64,000 nt of DNA from Ctenosaura bakeri (taxonomy: Eukaryota; Chordata; Lepidosauria; Squamata; Iguanidae). This document shows, piece after piece, positions 35,571 to 46,618 of this stretch; positions within the stretch are counted from its first letter, which is position 1; every line of letters starts with the position of its first letter. The translations under genes and the position numbers were made by a program. The stretch lies in contig CAOLHI010000650.1 in assembly GCA_948474755.1 (NCBI GenBank), forward strand, positions 1 to 64,000, given 5' to 3'. Under the pieces are notes generated by a model that did not search any database, was not told the DNA's origin, and saw only the letters and a list, made by a program, of their open reading frames with translations.

Positions 35571-36204
35571 TGTCAGTGCCAGGCGGTGGTCAGGCAGAGG
35601 CAGGGGAGTTGGTTAGAGCTGCAGGGCTTTAATGCAGTCTTAACAGAAATAAACACAGGCAGTTAAAGTACATAGGGCAGGTTACTACACTAAGGCGAAC
35701 AGGAGGACTGGTTTCAGGCAAGGGCAGGAACAAGGCACAGACAGCAGGACCACAGTTGACCAACAGTTATTGCTCCATGCCTTCCACAGCCTGGCGCCTG
35801 CCTCAAATAGCCCTCCAAGCCAGGCACCGACCAATCAGGCGTGGCCATGTGGCTGAGGGCCGACCAATCAGGCGTGGCCATGTGACTGAGGACCGACCAA
35901 TCAGGCGTGGCCATGTGGCTGAGGGCTCACAGCTGGGCTGTGCCTCACAGCTGCAAGCTCTCTGCCTGTCGCCTCCTCTGGATCGGGACCGCAGGCAAAC
36001 TCCCAGGCCTCCCGCGGATCGGGGCCGCAAGTGGGCGGAGTCCCAGGAGCAGGCCCGGGGCCTGCAGCCTCCAGGTAGGTGGCTCCAGGCCCGGCAGCCT
36101 CTCCCACGGCCGCCAGGCCCGAGCCATCGGCCTCCAGACAAGGCCCCTCAGCCGCAGCAGCCTCAGGGGCAGCGACAGGCCCAGCCAGGCCCATGCCCTT
36201 GACA
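35571..36204 (-). mobile_element. Solo LTR (634 bp) with triplicated CCAAT-box unit
   Basis: Borders TGTCAGTGCC and CCCTTGACA, flanked by perfect 5-bp repeats ATATA (35566-35570 and 36205-36209). On the minus strand the order is a GC-rich U3, the tandem units, a possible TATA-like box CTATTTGAGG, and an ATTAAA signal near 35628-35633. This suggests transcription on the minus strand. No internal coding region is attached. The 148- and 112-codon frames across the GC-rich part are not genes. Confidence 0.85.
35827..35925. promoter_or_regulatory. Three 33-bp tandem units with CCAAT boxes inside the LTR
   Basis: CCGACCAATCAGGCGTGG starts at 35827, 35860 and 35893, an exact 33-bp period with only one or two changes per unit. 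Each unit has a CCAAT pentamer (ATTGG on the minus strand) beside a GC-rich CACGCC/GGCGTG. This is the usual look of LTR enhancer repeats that bind NF-Y and Sp/KLF-type factors; binding itself is inferred. Confidence 0.75.
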
Positions 36205-36559
36205 ATATACATAGAAAGCCAGCCACAATAAAATCACTAGTGTTTAAGGTTCCATGTACTCTGGTTTTTGTTTTATTGTTTTTTATTTTTGCTGCAAAGA
36301 CTTGGCTTGATAATATTATTCACCTTTACTAGGTTCTGTAAAAAATGAACCATGTTGTCTTCCATAGAGCTCTTAGCAGCTAAACTGGGTGATACCAAGA
36401 AGAAAGGAGCAGCCAGCCAGCCAGATACGTAGATGGATAGACAGAGGCTTACTGAGGCAGATAGATGCTTGCTCTTGACCTTAGATTTCTGGGTAGTGAT
36501 TTCAAATAATAAGAAATGATAGAAATGATAGGAGTAATTCCACATTTCTTTATCTTGTG

Positions 36560-36745
36560 TATATTGTGTTGTTGTTATTGTGTGCCTTCCAGTCATTTCC
36601 AACTTATGGCATGGGGTTTTCTGGGGCTAAGAGTGTGTGAAGTTTCCAAGGTCACTCAGAGGATTTCCTTGGCAGAGTGGGGAATTGAACCTTGGTCTCC
36701 AAAGTTGTAGCTCAAAGCTCAGACCACTGCACCACACTGGCTCTC
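36560..36745 (-). mobile_element. Sauria-type SINE
   Basis: In minus orientation: the BovB-like tail begins at the left with GTTGTTGTTATTG and 'ccagtcatttccaacttatgg', and the tRNA-like head ends at the right with 'gaccactgcaccacactggctc'. Flanking GTGTATATTG and GTGTATTG hint at a target duplication. Confidence 0.85.
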
Positions 36746-36783
36746 ATGTGTATTGCATAGTACCTTGTAATGTTTACTCAGAT

Positions 36784-36977
36784 GTTGTTGTTGTATGCCT
36801 TCAAGTTGTTTCTGACTTATGGTGACCCTAAGGCAAGTCTATCACAGGCTGTTTTTGGGGCTGTGAGCGTGTGACTTGCCCAAAGTCACTCAGTGGGCTT
36901 CTATGACCTTGCAGGGGGTTGAACCCTGGTCTCCAGGATCATAATCCAGTGCTTAAACCACTACATCACACTGGCTC
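36784..36977 (-). mobile_element. Sauria-type SINE with intact target duplication
   Basis: Minus-strand copy with tail at left (TTGTTGTTG, 'caagttgtttctgacttatggtgacc') and head at right ('aaaccactacatcacactggctc'). The 13-bp repeat TTTACTCAGATGT flanks it at 36773-36785 and 36978-36990, overlapping its tail by a base or two. This shows ordinary target-primed insertion. It lies 40 bp from the previous SINE in the same orientation. Confidence 0.92.
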
Positions 36978-36990
36978 TTTACTCAGATGT

Positions 36991-38295
36991 ATCTGCTGCT
37001 AAATTAAATAGGTCTTATACAAAATAAATGTATATGGGGGATTGACCTATTTGTATCAAGAATCCATACCATACCCTACTGCAAGGAAATCTATAACAGA
37101 GAAACAAAGCAGCAGCTAAGGAGTGAAGAGGTATGGGAGGTATTTATACCAAGGAGAAATGGAAGTAATTGGTGCTGGTTTTGAAGATACTTTTCTTACA
37201 ATTGAATATGTTGAAGCTTTCCAGGGAGACTGCTATAGTAGTCTAGTGCTGCCCCAAACAAAACAAGACAAAAATCTGAAGTCTTTTGTGGTATGTTAAG
37301 GAGTAAAAAGTTTCATTTTGCATAGGCTTTTGTGGATGGTAGCACCCCAAACTCCCCCATTGCTTGAATTGAGAGAGTAACATTGCTGCCCACCACTGCT
37401 ACCACCACCTCCCACTCCATCCTGCGTTCCTAGTTGTGTGCTGGTACCAGTCGTAATGAACAAAAACAGCCACCAGGGACCTTGGGACTCTTTTTAAGTT
37501 GAGGGAAGAGCTCAACATTGGCAGGCTGTTTGTTATTAAATTTGCTTACTTGCAGGTTCTTGTGGGGAAAGACAAATTACTTTTTCATCTACTATCATTC
37601 AAACATCCTGAAATACAAAGACTCTTACTAGCATAATGTGCATGCAGAAGTGCTCTCCACATGTTCAGCGTGGCTTAAGTATGTGTAGGATAGATTTCAG
37701 GCAGCCTTTGATATTCCTGAGAAGACTCAACAACGGTAACTCTCTTAGTACACTTCTGATTGCTAATGCCTGAGGAAGCATAGAAGCCTTTGTAATGCAA
37801 TTTGGGGGGGAAGGCTTAGCCCCCCGGTCTTAGGAGGGGCTTGAGCCCCCTCGCCCCTCTATTCCAGAGTCCTTAGCAACCAGCACATGAACATATAGGT
37901 GAATATTGTCAGATTGCTGCAGAGGTGTGGGGGAGCAGTAGTAGCAACCACTGCTGTAATGTCACCATGTTACCTCAAAAGAGGAGTGATGATGCCAATG
38001 CCTTTGTGAAACAGTGGGAAGTTATTAGCTCAAAGGAAAGGCCTGCAAGAAGGGGGTAACCTTACAGGATCTTTTGATATAACAGTACTAATGCAGAGAC
38101 ACCAGTTGGAGATTAAAAGTATATTTTATTTTATTGGGGGAAATAACAATCACATGTAAGATCCAAGCAGTCTCACAACCATACAAGATTAATAAAAGGA
38201 AAGGAGGGAAAAATTGTATAGCAAGAAGTTAGGGTGAACTGGGTGATATTTACCTATCTTGCAGAGAAGAGATGAAGTGATGTGGCTCAGACAAA
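36991..38295. other. Unassigned sequence
   Basis: No gene. A short inverted pair GGCTTAGCCCCCC / GGGGCTTGAGCCCC lies near 37813-37850, possibly a decayed MITE. Confidence 0.45.
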
Positions 38296-38487
38296 GGCTG
38301 TTTTTGCACTACACTATTACAGTGCTGTTATTCCACTTTCAACATTCTGGGGCCTGTAGTTTACTGAGGTCAGAGAGCTCTCTGGTTGAGAATTCTAAAT
38401 GCCCCTCCCTGAATTGCAAACCCCAGGATTCCATAGAATGTTGAAAATGGAATAAAAGCACTATAACAGTATAGTGCAGAAATGGCC
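38296..38487. mobile_element. Family 1 palindromic MITE, copy e
   Basis: Left terminus GGCTGTTTTTGCACT, right terminus AGTGCAGAAATGGCC. The arms carry CACTTTCAACATTCTGG and its mirror, with an older divergence in the centre. Flanks are AAA and TAA, possibly a mutated 3-bp duplication. Confidence 0.85.
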
Positions 38488-39040
38488 TAAGGGTCCAAGG
38501 GTCATACAAGAACAGGAATCAGAGCAGCAGAGTGACAGCCTATGATCAGAGTACTACAAGTCTTCTAGCTCAGAGCCAGGGTTTAAATACCCTGTTCCCA
38601 GGGGGGATGTTTAATTGGTAGAGTAGACAATGGAGTCTGGAATGGGCTAATGGCTTTAGCATTAGATGAGAAAGCACTGTCGGGAGTTGTGGTCGCTCCT
38701 TAATGGCTGGGCAGATAAAAGGAAACAAAGGAGAATTTTGGTGGGAAGAGGAAGGTGATGGAAGACTATCAGTTGCTCTGTCAAGATAGTTTCAGATGCT
38801 ATTATTTCTAAAGGTCGAATTGTTGAGGGACATTTGCAAACTCATAATCACCAGAGCTTTCCTGTCTATGACCTGGCCACGCCCTGAGGTCCCATCTGAT
38901 CCAGTTTTGCATGTATTCAGCCAGTCCTCTTTGTCAGCATGGCTTTTCAGCCATAGCAGTGTATAATTTATAGTTCATGTCAATTAAATGATATTTGCCA
39001 ATTATACCATATCATGACCAGGAGATGGAGGAGGCAGGAG
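38488..39040. other. Unassigned sequence
   Basis: No gene or recognised repeat. Confidence 0.4.
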
Positions 39041-39664
39041 GAAACCTATTCACGTTATATATTTGTAGTTCTGTTATTCTACTTTTAACTGCCTATGGAA
39101 TCTTGGGACTGACTGTTTAAGGAAGAAAATTTAGAATTTTCAATAAGAGCCCTCCAGTGCTTCACAAAACTACAAATCACAGGATTCTACAGGATGGGAC
39201 ATTTTAGACCCTTTTTGCACCTTACCTGGTGCTGCTGGCATCACGCAAAAAGCCTCCTCCAGGAGGAAATCACGTCCCCTGTGCTTCCCTCCACACCAGC
39301 TCCATGCTGGACAGAAGGAAGCACACCACTTCCTTCCACAGCACAGCTGGGTACTTTCCCAGGCTGTGCTGGGGAAGGAAGTTGATGGCCATGCTTCTTG
39401 ACATTCCGCATGCAAGGTAAATGCAGGAGGGATGCGGGAGGGATGTGCAATCACGCATCACTTTTGGCAAAAAGTCGAAAATTATATACTTCACAATTGC
39501 CACGTGATCGCTATGGAAGCGACGCATGATCATGACGATGTCATGTGGAACCATCCTTACAATTCTGCATCGCTCCTGTGGCCATTTCGCATTCAAAGTC
39601 ATGTGCGAAAAGGGCCTTAGTTAAAATGGAATAATACTGATATAATTGTGTAGTGTAAATGGGC
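39041..39664. mobile_element. Family 1 MITE split by a family 2 insertion
   Basis: Left part 39041-39206 ('gttctgttattctacttttaac' to ACAGGATGGGACATTTTA), right part 39620-39664 ('gttaaaatggaataatactga' to 'gtagtgtaaatgggcc'). The two rejoin into one diverged family 1 palindrome when family 2 copy C and one TTA are ignored. Confidence 0.75.
39207..39616 (-). mobile_element. Family 2 hairpin-chain MITE, copy C (nested)
   Basis: 410 bp, starting GACCCTTTTTGCACC and ending GTGCGAAAAGGGCC, with TTA on both sides (39204-39206 and 39617-39619). Internal pairs include GCCTCCTCCAGGAGG near 39250. The donor-like motif CAAGGTAAAT lies at about 39413-39422, and CCAGGTAAGG on the minus strand at 39220-39229. 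Being inside a family 1 copy, it post-dates that insertion. Confidence 0.88.
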
Positions 39665-42053
39665 CCATGGACCAACAGCTGTAGTTGCAGCAGTGTGCAA
39701 ATGGAGCAGAGATGGTGGGAGCAGCAGGTAATCTGTCAGCACAGTGATGAGTGAGTGAGTATAAAACAGTGGGAGCAGGAGATGAAGGCTCAGGAGGTAA
39801 TAGAAAAGCAGTGGGATGGGGCAGTGAGGAAAGCAAGGAAAAGATGCAGCAACATTACATTAAGGAAGTAGGAGATGGAGGGCCAGGAGATGGAGGAGTG
39901 GTGAAGAGGCACAGCAGCAAGTTTAGCTGGGAGACTGGGAGAGGAGTAACCTGAAGCAGCAACAGCAGGACTCTCTTGAAGGAAAGAGCAGTGCAGGTCA
40001 CCAGCCCTGATGACTTGCTGGCTGAGGCAGTTTCACTGTACCTGATGATAAGGCCAGACTGCATCACTTTAAATGCACAGAGAGTTGCTTGAGTTCATAG
40101 ATACTCAGATATCTCTACACAGATATACATACTCAGGTGGGAGAGTTTAATCAGTAGGATAAGAAGGAATATTAGCATAATTATGGTCATTCAGAGATGA
40201 CCACAACTGCTGGACCATAAAAGCAGGGACTTTATAAGTAACTAGATAACTAGCAAAGGTACCTAGTCTTTTTTGAGGTTTCATATACTAAAGCTTTCAA
40301 GGAAAATCACTTAGCTGTTAGAGATAGATCCCTAAGGACCGATGTCCTTAGCTCAATATCATGGTACATCCCTTTCAACCTAAGTTAGATTTTTATTGTA
40401 GCAAATCAAAATTTAACCATTGTGGCAGGTATGAATTATGTCAGCAAACAGAGGAATTTGGCCTCATCACTGAAGGAATACTTTAAATATCCGCATCAAC
40501 TGTATTGAACATGGCAACTGATATTTCCATTCTTCCTGCATTTCCAGCAACAAAAAATGATTTAAGTGTTACGATATTATTTGCATGACCAGTCCAGACT
40601 AGATACAGATATTTGTCTTCATTATGCTGCTGTATAAAAGATCAGCAAGGCAAGTGGCTGTTTACTGGGTTATGAATGATTCACAGACATAGACCCAGGA
40701 ATAAATGGTAATACTTCTCTGTTTGTTTTCTCCTTTCCAGTCATTTAGCAAATGAGACATTGGATGGAAGAAAGAGTGGCACATATTAAAGCTGCCAGTG
40801 ATTTAGCACTAACATTTGCCTCATGCATGTTCTGCCAGGTATTTATCTCCTAATGGAGCTGTAAACATTAGCTATATTATTCTGACAAGGGTTTCACTTC
40901 AGTTCCACCTGGGATTTTGCAAATGGGCTCACATAGAGGGAGATTCAATTTAAGAGAACAAATTGTGGCTTACTAAGCAAATAGCACAACATTTAATAAG
41001 ATAAATGCAGACGATTTCAAGAAAAAAATTAATAATGGGAATGCCGCATGGGCTGCTCTCTCATTTATTATTTAAAAAAGCAAACCTTGAGAATACTTAA
41101 GTAAAGCACATATCATAAATCCCAGAATGTTGAACAGTTTGTGATATACTATCTAACATCTTGATCTTATGACCCAGAGTGGTAGCAGTGACACCACGAT
41201 CAAGTGGTAATATTTTGATCCTAACACAATAATACAAAATTGTGTTGATAGTACAAAAACAGCCAACTGATGCTGCCAGGCAAGAAGAGACTCATAGTCA
41301 TGAACAGTGGTAATATAGCGATGAGAAATTAGGAAATCCCTTGAACTAAAAACCAAGAAATCTCTGGTTCAAATCTCATCACTTCCATGAACTAACTACA
41401 TGGTATTAGATAAGCCTCACTTTACCTCACCTCATGCCCGCTGTTTTCATTCCTGTGAGGAGTAATAATACTTATTTTTCATGGTTTAAAGGGATTACCT
41501 CACTCCTCCTATCTTAACTTCAGTCCTCCTACCTTCAGCATGATGAATACTAATAGTGTTGCATGGTTGTTATAGGGCTTACGAGTAGATAAATGCAGGT
41601 GAAGTGATTTGAACACCTGAAAATGCTTTGCAGAAAGAAGATTGAAGTCATTTGGCTCCAGGATCAGTGTCCTAGGAAAAATAGGATAGCTTATGACACC
41701 CCTTGTAAGGGAGAAGTGGAACAGATGCCTTCCCCCAATTTTTTCACACAGCATCCCACATCTCTTTCCTGTCCAGTGAAGGGAGGGAGTGAATAGAACA
41801 CGTACAATGCATGGATAGAATAAAAGAGGTTTCAGCAGCAGAGTCTACAATGCCCTTTCAGGAATCGACTGCACTTCCAGCACAAGTGAAGACTTAGACG
41901 AGCACGAAAGCTGGTCTAAATATTTCCCTTCCATTGCTTGTAGTGGAAGGGAACAGAATGTTGTTTTAGGCAACCCAGAGGAAAGGAGTGCCTACTCCTC
42001 CCTGTTCTTCTGGTCTACCAGTACTAGCTAACAGAACCTATGTAATGTCAAAG
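39665..42053. other. Unassigned sequence
   Basis: No gene or confident repeat in almost 2.4 kb. Short frames lack recognisable domains. Confidence 0.45.
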
Positions 42054-42142
42054 AGGCCCCTCCCTAAACTGCAAACCCCAGGATTCCATAGGATGTTGAA
42101 AGTGGAAGAATAACACTATAACAGGCTAGTGCAAAAATGGCC
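42054..42142 (-). mobile_element. Family 1 MITE, right half only
   Basis: Starts in the centre (CCCCTCCCTAAACTGCAAAC) and runs through AGGATGTTGAAAGTGG to the terminus AAAAATGGCC. The left arm is missing. Confidence 0.8.
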
Positions 42143-42420
42143 TTGGTCATAAGATTGCCTTGTTGGTGGTGTTGATGTTGTTGTTATTTTAACTGGGGAT
42201 ACCTGTAGGTGCAGGTATTGTTTGGTTCATTTGCCAGAGTCTGTAGCTGAGATCTTGATTCAGAGTGATTTACAGCAATTTTATACATGTTTACTGAGAA
42301 ACAAAGCCCACTGTAACACTTATTCTAGGATAAGTGGGTATACAGCCTTTGTTGACAAAGATGAATGGGATGTGCAGTAGCAATGATTGAATATAGTTCC
42401 ATATACAGTACTTTGACTAT

Positions 42421-42814
42421 GGCCCTTTCTGCAACTCACCTTTTTGCAGAGCTGGGGTGTGGGGATCGCGCAAGCAGCCTCTTGTGAGAGGCTGTCATGT
42501 CCCTGTTGTTTCAGCTCTGCAGCTGCTGCCTGCTTGTGAGCAGGTAGCGCGAGAGCCCCTCTTGCACTGTGGCAGGAAGCATGAGCGCTGTAACTCCAGA
42601 GCCCCACACGCACGGCAAGTGTGCGGGGGCCCCCGGAGCGATACATGATTGCGCACCATTTTCGGCTCAAAGTCGAAAATGAAATAGTGCATGATTGGTG
42701 CCTGCCAGGCCCTGGAGCATCGCACGACTGTGAGTGTATCATGTGGACCGCTCCTCATAGTCACGCGATACTCCAGGGGCCCTTTCACATGGCAAATGCC
42801 ATGCAAAAAGGGCC
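42421..42814 (-). mobile_element. Family 2 hairpin-chain MITE, copy D
   Basis: 394 bp from GGCCCTTTCTGC to GCAAAAAGGGCC, flanked by TAT (42418-42420 and 42815-42817). Good internal hairpins: CAGCCTCTTGTGAGAGGCTG at 42475-42494, ATTTTCGGCTCAAAGTCGAA at 42659, and GGCAAATGCC near the right end. It lies about 20 bp upstream of a CR1 fragment. Confidence 0.9.
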
Positions 42815-43602
42815 TATGTGTTATGTCATGAAAGCCAACACGATTCTTGGTTGCATCAATAGGAGTATGGTGTCTCGATCAAGGGAGGTAGTGGTACCAC
42901 TGTATTCTGCATTGGTTAGGCCTCATTGGAATACCATGTCCAGTTCTAGGCCCCTCAATTCAAGAAGGATATCGACAAGCTGAAACGTGTCCAGAGGAGG
43001 GTGACCAAAATGGTGAAGGATCTGGAAGCCATACCCTATGAAGAACAGCTTAGGGAGTTGGGTATGTTTAGTCTGCAGAAGAGAAGGTTAAGAGGGGACA
43101 TGATAGCCATGTTTAAATATTTGAAGAGATGTCATGTCTAGGAGAGAGTGGGCTTGTTTTCTGCTGCTCCGGAGACTAGGACGAGGAGCAATGGTTTCAA
43201 GCTGCAGGAAATGAGATTCCACTTGAACCTCAGGAAGAACTTCCTGACAGTCAGAGCTGTCCAGCAGTGGAATATGCTGCCTCAGAGTGTGGTTGAGTCT
43301 CATTCTTTGGAGGTTTTTAAGCAGAGGCTGGATGGCCATCTGTTGGGAATGCTTTGATGGGTGTTCCTGCATGGCAGGGAGTTGGACTTGATGACCCCTG
43401 GGGTCTCAACTCTATGGCCCTTTTCGCAGCGCCGGTGCTCGCGTGACGGAGGAGGGCGGCTCGCACAAGAAGCCTTCTCCGGGAGGCTGCCGCTTCCCCC
43501 TCCTTCCTTCCGCAGGCGAAGGAACGAGCGGGGAAGCGGCAGCCTCCTGGAGGTGGCGGCGGCTTGCGCGTCCGTCCATCCCCCCCGCGCGTGCAAGAAA
43601 GG

Positions 43603-43842
43603 GAGCCCTGGTGGCGCAGTGGTTCAATGCCAGTCCTGCAAGCCACAAGGTTGTGAGTTTGATCCTGCCGGGCTCCAAGGTTGACTCAGCCTTCCATCCT
43701 TTCGCAGGTTGGTAAAATGAGTACCCAGCTTGTTGGGGGCATGTATAGAAATGTTTCGAAATACATGCTATTTCTAAGTTGTTCGCCGCCTCGATCCATA
43801 TGGAGAGGCGGGATACAAATAAATAAATAAATAAATAATAAA
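43603..43842 (+). mobile_element. tRNA-derived SINE of a second family
   Basis: Head GGTGGCGCAGTGGTTCAATG, B-box-like GAGTTTGATCC, then 'ggttggtaaaatgagtacccagc' and a tail ending in AAAT repeats. It differs from the Sauria type and lacks the BovB tail. The target repeat AAGAAAGG is present at 43595-43602 and 43843-43850. Confidence 0.88.
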
Positions 43843-43848
43843 AAGAAA

Positions 43849-43985
43849 GGCGCATGTCCCATCCATCCCCCCCGCGCGTGAGAAAGGCGCTTGTCCCGTC
43901 CATCCCCCCCGCGCGCGAGAAAGGCGCTTGTTGCGTCCGCCCCCCCGTGCGCGCGAAGCAGGACGTGTCGCGTCCATCGCGCTAG
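43849..43985 (+). repeat. CpG-rich tandem array, period 37-38 bp
   Basis: GGCGCATG/GGCGCTTG/GGACGTGT starts occur at 43849, 43886, 43923 and 43961, each followed by CGTCC...CCCCCCGCGCG...GAAA. A related partial unit (GGCGGCTTGCGCGTCCGTCC) lies upstream of the SINE at about 43556. Confidence 0.75.
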
Positions 43986-44275
43986 CGCCCCGCCCCGTCC
44001 CTTCCTTCCGCAGGGGCGGAGGGAAGGAAGCGCGACCCGGCCGGCTCCCCGACGCTCTGCACAAGAGGTAAGTGGACGCGGGCACCGGGAGCATTGCGCG
44101 AGTGAGGGTGATTTTCGCTTCGAAGTGAAAATCAAAAAACCCGCGCTCGCGCCGCTTCAGCCCCGTGAGCCCGGCGGAAGTGGGAGTGCGTCGTGCGGAG
44201 CGACGCTCCCACTCCCGCGGGGCTCACGGGGCTGTCGCGCGAGAAAGGGCCCGTGCGAAAATTCTATGGTTCTGC

Positions 44276-45444
44276 ACATTTTATAAAGAACAAACCTCAG
44301 CACGTACCACCAATAGAAATGTGTTAATATGGGGAGTTATCTAACAATGTTAAACACATCTCAGTGATTTTAATTGGAGAGATTGAAGTACACGCTTAGT
44401 TCTTTTGTACCAATTAATGGTAATGAAAAATATTTAATTTTGGCTGGATTTTTTTCCACCAAACCATTATCTGTTGGAAATCATCATTACTCATAGAAAA
44501 CTTGCTTTGCATAAATGGTGTGCACACTGCTTCAGAAACTTGGCAATTATTTTCAGTTGAATTAGAGTTTTTTTTTATTCTTCCATCAAGCTTTCTCTCT
44601 TATACCGAGGAATACTTAAAAAAAGAGAATTTCACACAAGCATGACAGAGGTCTTCTGCAATGAGAGATTATGAGCTCTCTTGTTAAGCCTCCATTCTTT
44701 GGAGTACTGTAGAAAACTCACAGAAGGTTTATTTTTTTAATGATCATGAAATAAAGATGAAACATTAGTTTAATATCTCTAGATCCAACAATTTAATGTG
44801 TATATAATTTTCAAAAACCCTAAGTAGTAAGCACTAAAAGCCAATATTGGTGTGTGTTTTCTTCAGTGAAATTACTTCAGATTTCCCTTGGGAGACTTTA
44901 GATGTTTGTTGTTGTATTCCATTTGAACGGAATAATAAATGATAGCATAATATCAAAATATTTTTAAAAATGAGAACAACTAGTGACAGAACATCTGGCA
45001 TTATCTGGTTTTCTACTAAATTGTTGTCAGATTTCTTAAGACTCTCTCTTTCTGGTAAGGTTCAGTTAACACCTGAAAACAATTCTGTCTTAAAGAAGAA
45101 GAAGAAAAAGGTAGGTTTTATTTGTCTTTCTTTTGAGCCTTCTAGAAATATAACATGCTTAAAACAACATGCTGTCAGAAATCCTGAGAAATGATGTCAA
45201 CTTTTACACTGATTAGTCTGAATAGGAGTAGGTTTCTTTATCAAACATACGACAGGAAGTCTCAAACATTACTTGTTAATGAGTTTTCCTAAGGGCAGAA
45301 TGACACATTATGGTAAGAATGGAGATATTGTGGGCCTTCAGATTCTGTTGACAGCATCAGGCCCAGCCAGCTCACGGCTGCATCTAGAGGGACGCATATT
45401 CCCATAGGCCCACTCCTCTTTTATGGGCTAGGTCTAGACAGTCT
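44276..45444. other. Unassigned AT-rich sequence
   Basis: No gene or named repeat. Confidence 0.45.
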
Positions 45445-45624
45445 GGCCATTTCCGCACTAGACTGTTAATAGCGCTATGATTCTACTTTCAACCTCCTAT
45501 GGAATCCTGGGGTTTGGAGTTTCGGAAGGGGCCACCTGGCCCCTCTGGAAACTGCAAACCCTAGGATTCCATAGGAGGTTGAAAGTGGAATCAGCGCTAT
45601 TAACAGTCTAGTGCGGAAATGGTC
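45445..45624. mobile_element. Family 1 palindromic MITE, copy g
   Basis: Near-perfect palindrome: GGCCATTTCCGCACTAGACT at the left mirrors AGTCTAGTGCGGAAATGGTC at the right. The centre is GGGGCCACCTGGCCCC. Flanks TCT and TGT may be a slightly mutated duplication. The high arm identity suggests a recent insertion. Confidence 0.9.
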
Positions 45625-46618
45625 TGTCGACAAAATTCTGCGTGTGGGTTGGTCCTGCCAGAAGAAGTGAGGACAAAAGTTTAGTGGATTCATCTTTGTG
45701 TATACAGGCCCTTGAAATGCTGGTGTGGGCATTGGGAGAAAGCACAAGTGTACCAGTGAGAAAGCCCCCAAAACTCTTTTTAAGGGCTACAGAAAGCTAT
45801 AGGAGGAGGAAAGTAGAAGGGAGTTCTTCTCTTCTCTCATACTAGTGCTGATGTCCTTGTGTAGAATTGGATTTAGGCCTATCTGAAAATTGGTTTAAAT
45901 ATTATATTTCAGAAGTAGGAACTTCCAGTGGTTTGGTGTGACAATCTTATATAATGAATTTTTTAAATGTGAGCTCAAATGCTGTCATTTGTCATGAAAT
46001 GGATGAAAATTTTCTTTTATTGAAAATGATCAGGTTGGTACTATTCTTTTTGTTTCCCACTTTCATATCTTTGAATTGTATAGGGAGATCTAGCTCCCCA
46101 GGTTTCTAAGCAGGAAGAAACTTTTCATGAACATACATGCTGTGCAAAAAGCTGAGCCCTTCTCTCTCTTTTTTCTTTTTAATGAATTGAAACTATTCAG
46201 TAAATAGCAGTTAGTTTGGAAATGATGGTTTTTGAAAGGTCTTATTTATTTTGCTCTCTATGCTTTTATTTAACAAAAAAATTGAATTGCTTTTTTTAGT
46301 TTACTTCTCAGACCTGCAAATAATTCCTGTGATAAATGTCACAAATAAAGATGGAGGCATACAGAAATAAACATGTTTTCCAGCCAGACAGAAGCCATTT
46401 AATTTCCTGTACTGAGTCAACCTGAAAATGTTGATCAGTTCAGTCACTTTCCCACTCACAACAGTTTAAACCTGTCTGCTATCTAAGGGTCTTTACTATG
46501 CTGTTTTGACTTTTATCACCCATATTTATGGGGAGAAGGAGGGAAATTGGCTCCATATTTAGTCATGCTTGGACCCATTTAAATCAATAGGTATTCTGTT
46601 AGTTCTAAAAATTACAGG
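45625..46618. other. Unassigned sequence
   Basis: No gene recognised. Confidence 0.45.

Larger units (their letters stand above)
43416..44264 (-). mobile_element. CpG-rich family 2 element, copy E, carrying a SINE
   Basis: Begins GGCCCTTTTCGC and ends near GTGCGAAAATTC, between TAT repeats. The CR1 tail is itself rich in CTAT, so the border is slightly uncertain. Without the SINE it is about 600 bp, longer than its relatives because of a tandem array. Near the right end ATTTTCGCTTCGAAGTGAAA (44111) is almost a perfect palindrome, and 44160-44234 forms a long GCCCCGTGAGCCC / GGGCTCACGGGGC hairpin. CpG is dense and little decayed, so it looks young. The long frames here are artefacts of GC content. 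Confidence 0.75.
42832..44275 (+). pseudogene. CR1 LINE ORF2 end and 3' UTR, split by a family 2 insertion
   Basis: 42832-43415 reads as CR1 ('gcatcaataggagtatggtgtc', 'aagaaggatatcgacaagctg', 'cagaggagggtgaccaaaatgg', 'gagattccacttgaacctcagg'), down to GGGGTCTCAACTCTAT. The terminal TCTATGGTTC reappears at 44263-44272, after the insertion. The coding part is interrupted by stops. Despite this it is the best preserved CR1 tail in the window. Confidence 0.88.

Noticed and set aside
35756..36332. Several overlapping 100-150-codon frames rich in Pro, Gly and Arg
   Set aside because: They lie in the GC-rich part of a solo LTR on both strands, where stop codons are rare by composition. No retroviral motif is visible.
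43849..43985. CRISPR-like array
   Set aside because: Spacer-like parts are themselves repeats, the period is 37-38 bp throughout, and the context is a vertebrate transposon; it is a minisatellite.
43317..44286. Overlapping frames up to 163 codons
   Set aside because: Product of the CpG-rich family 2 copy and its tandem array; frames are open on both strands.
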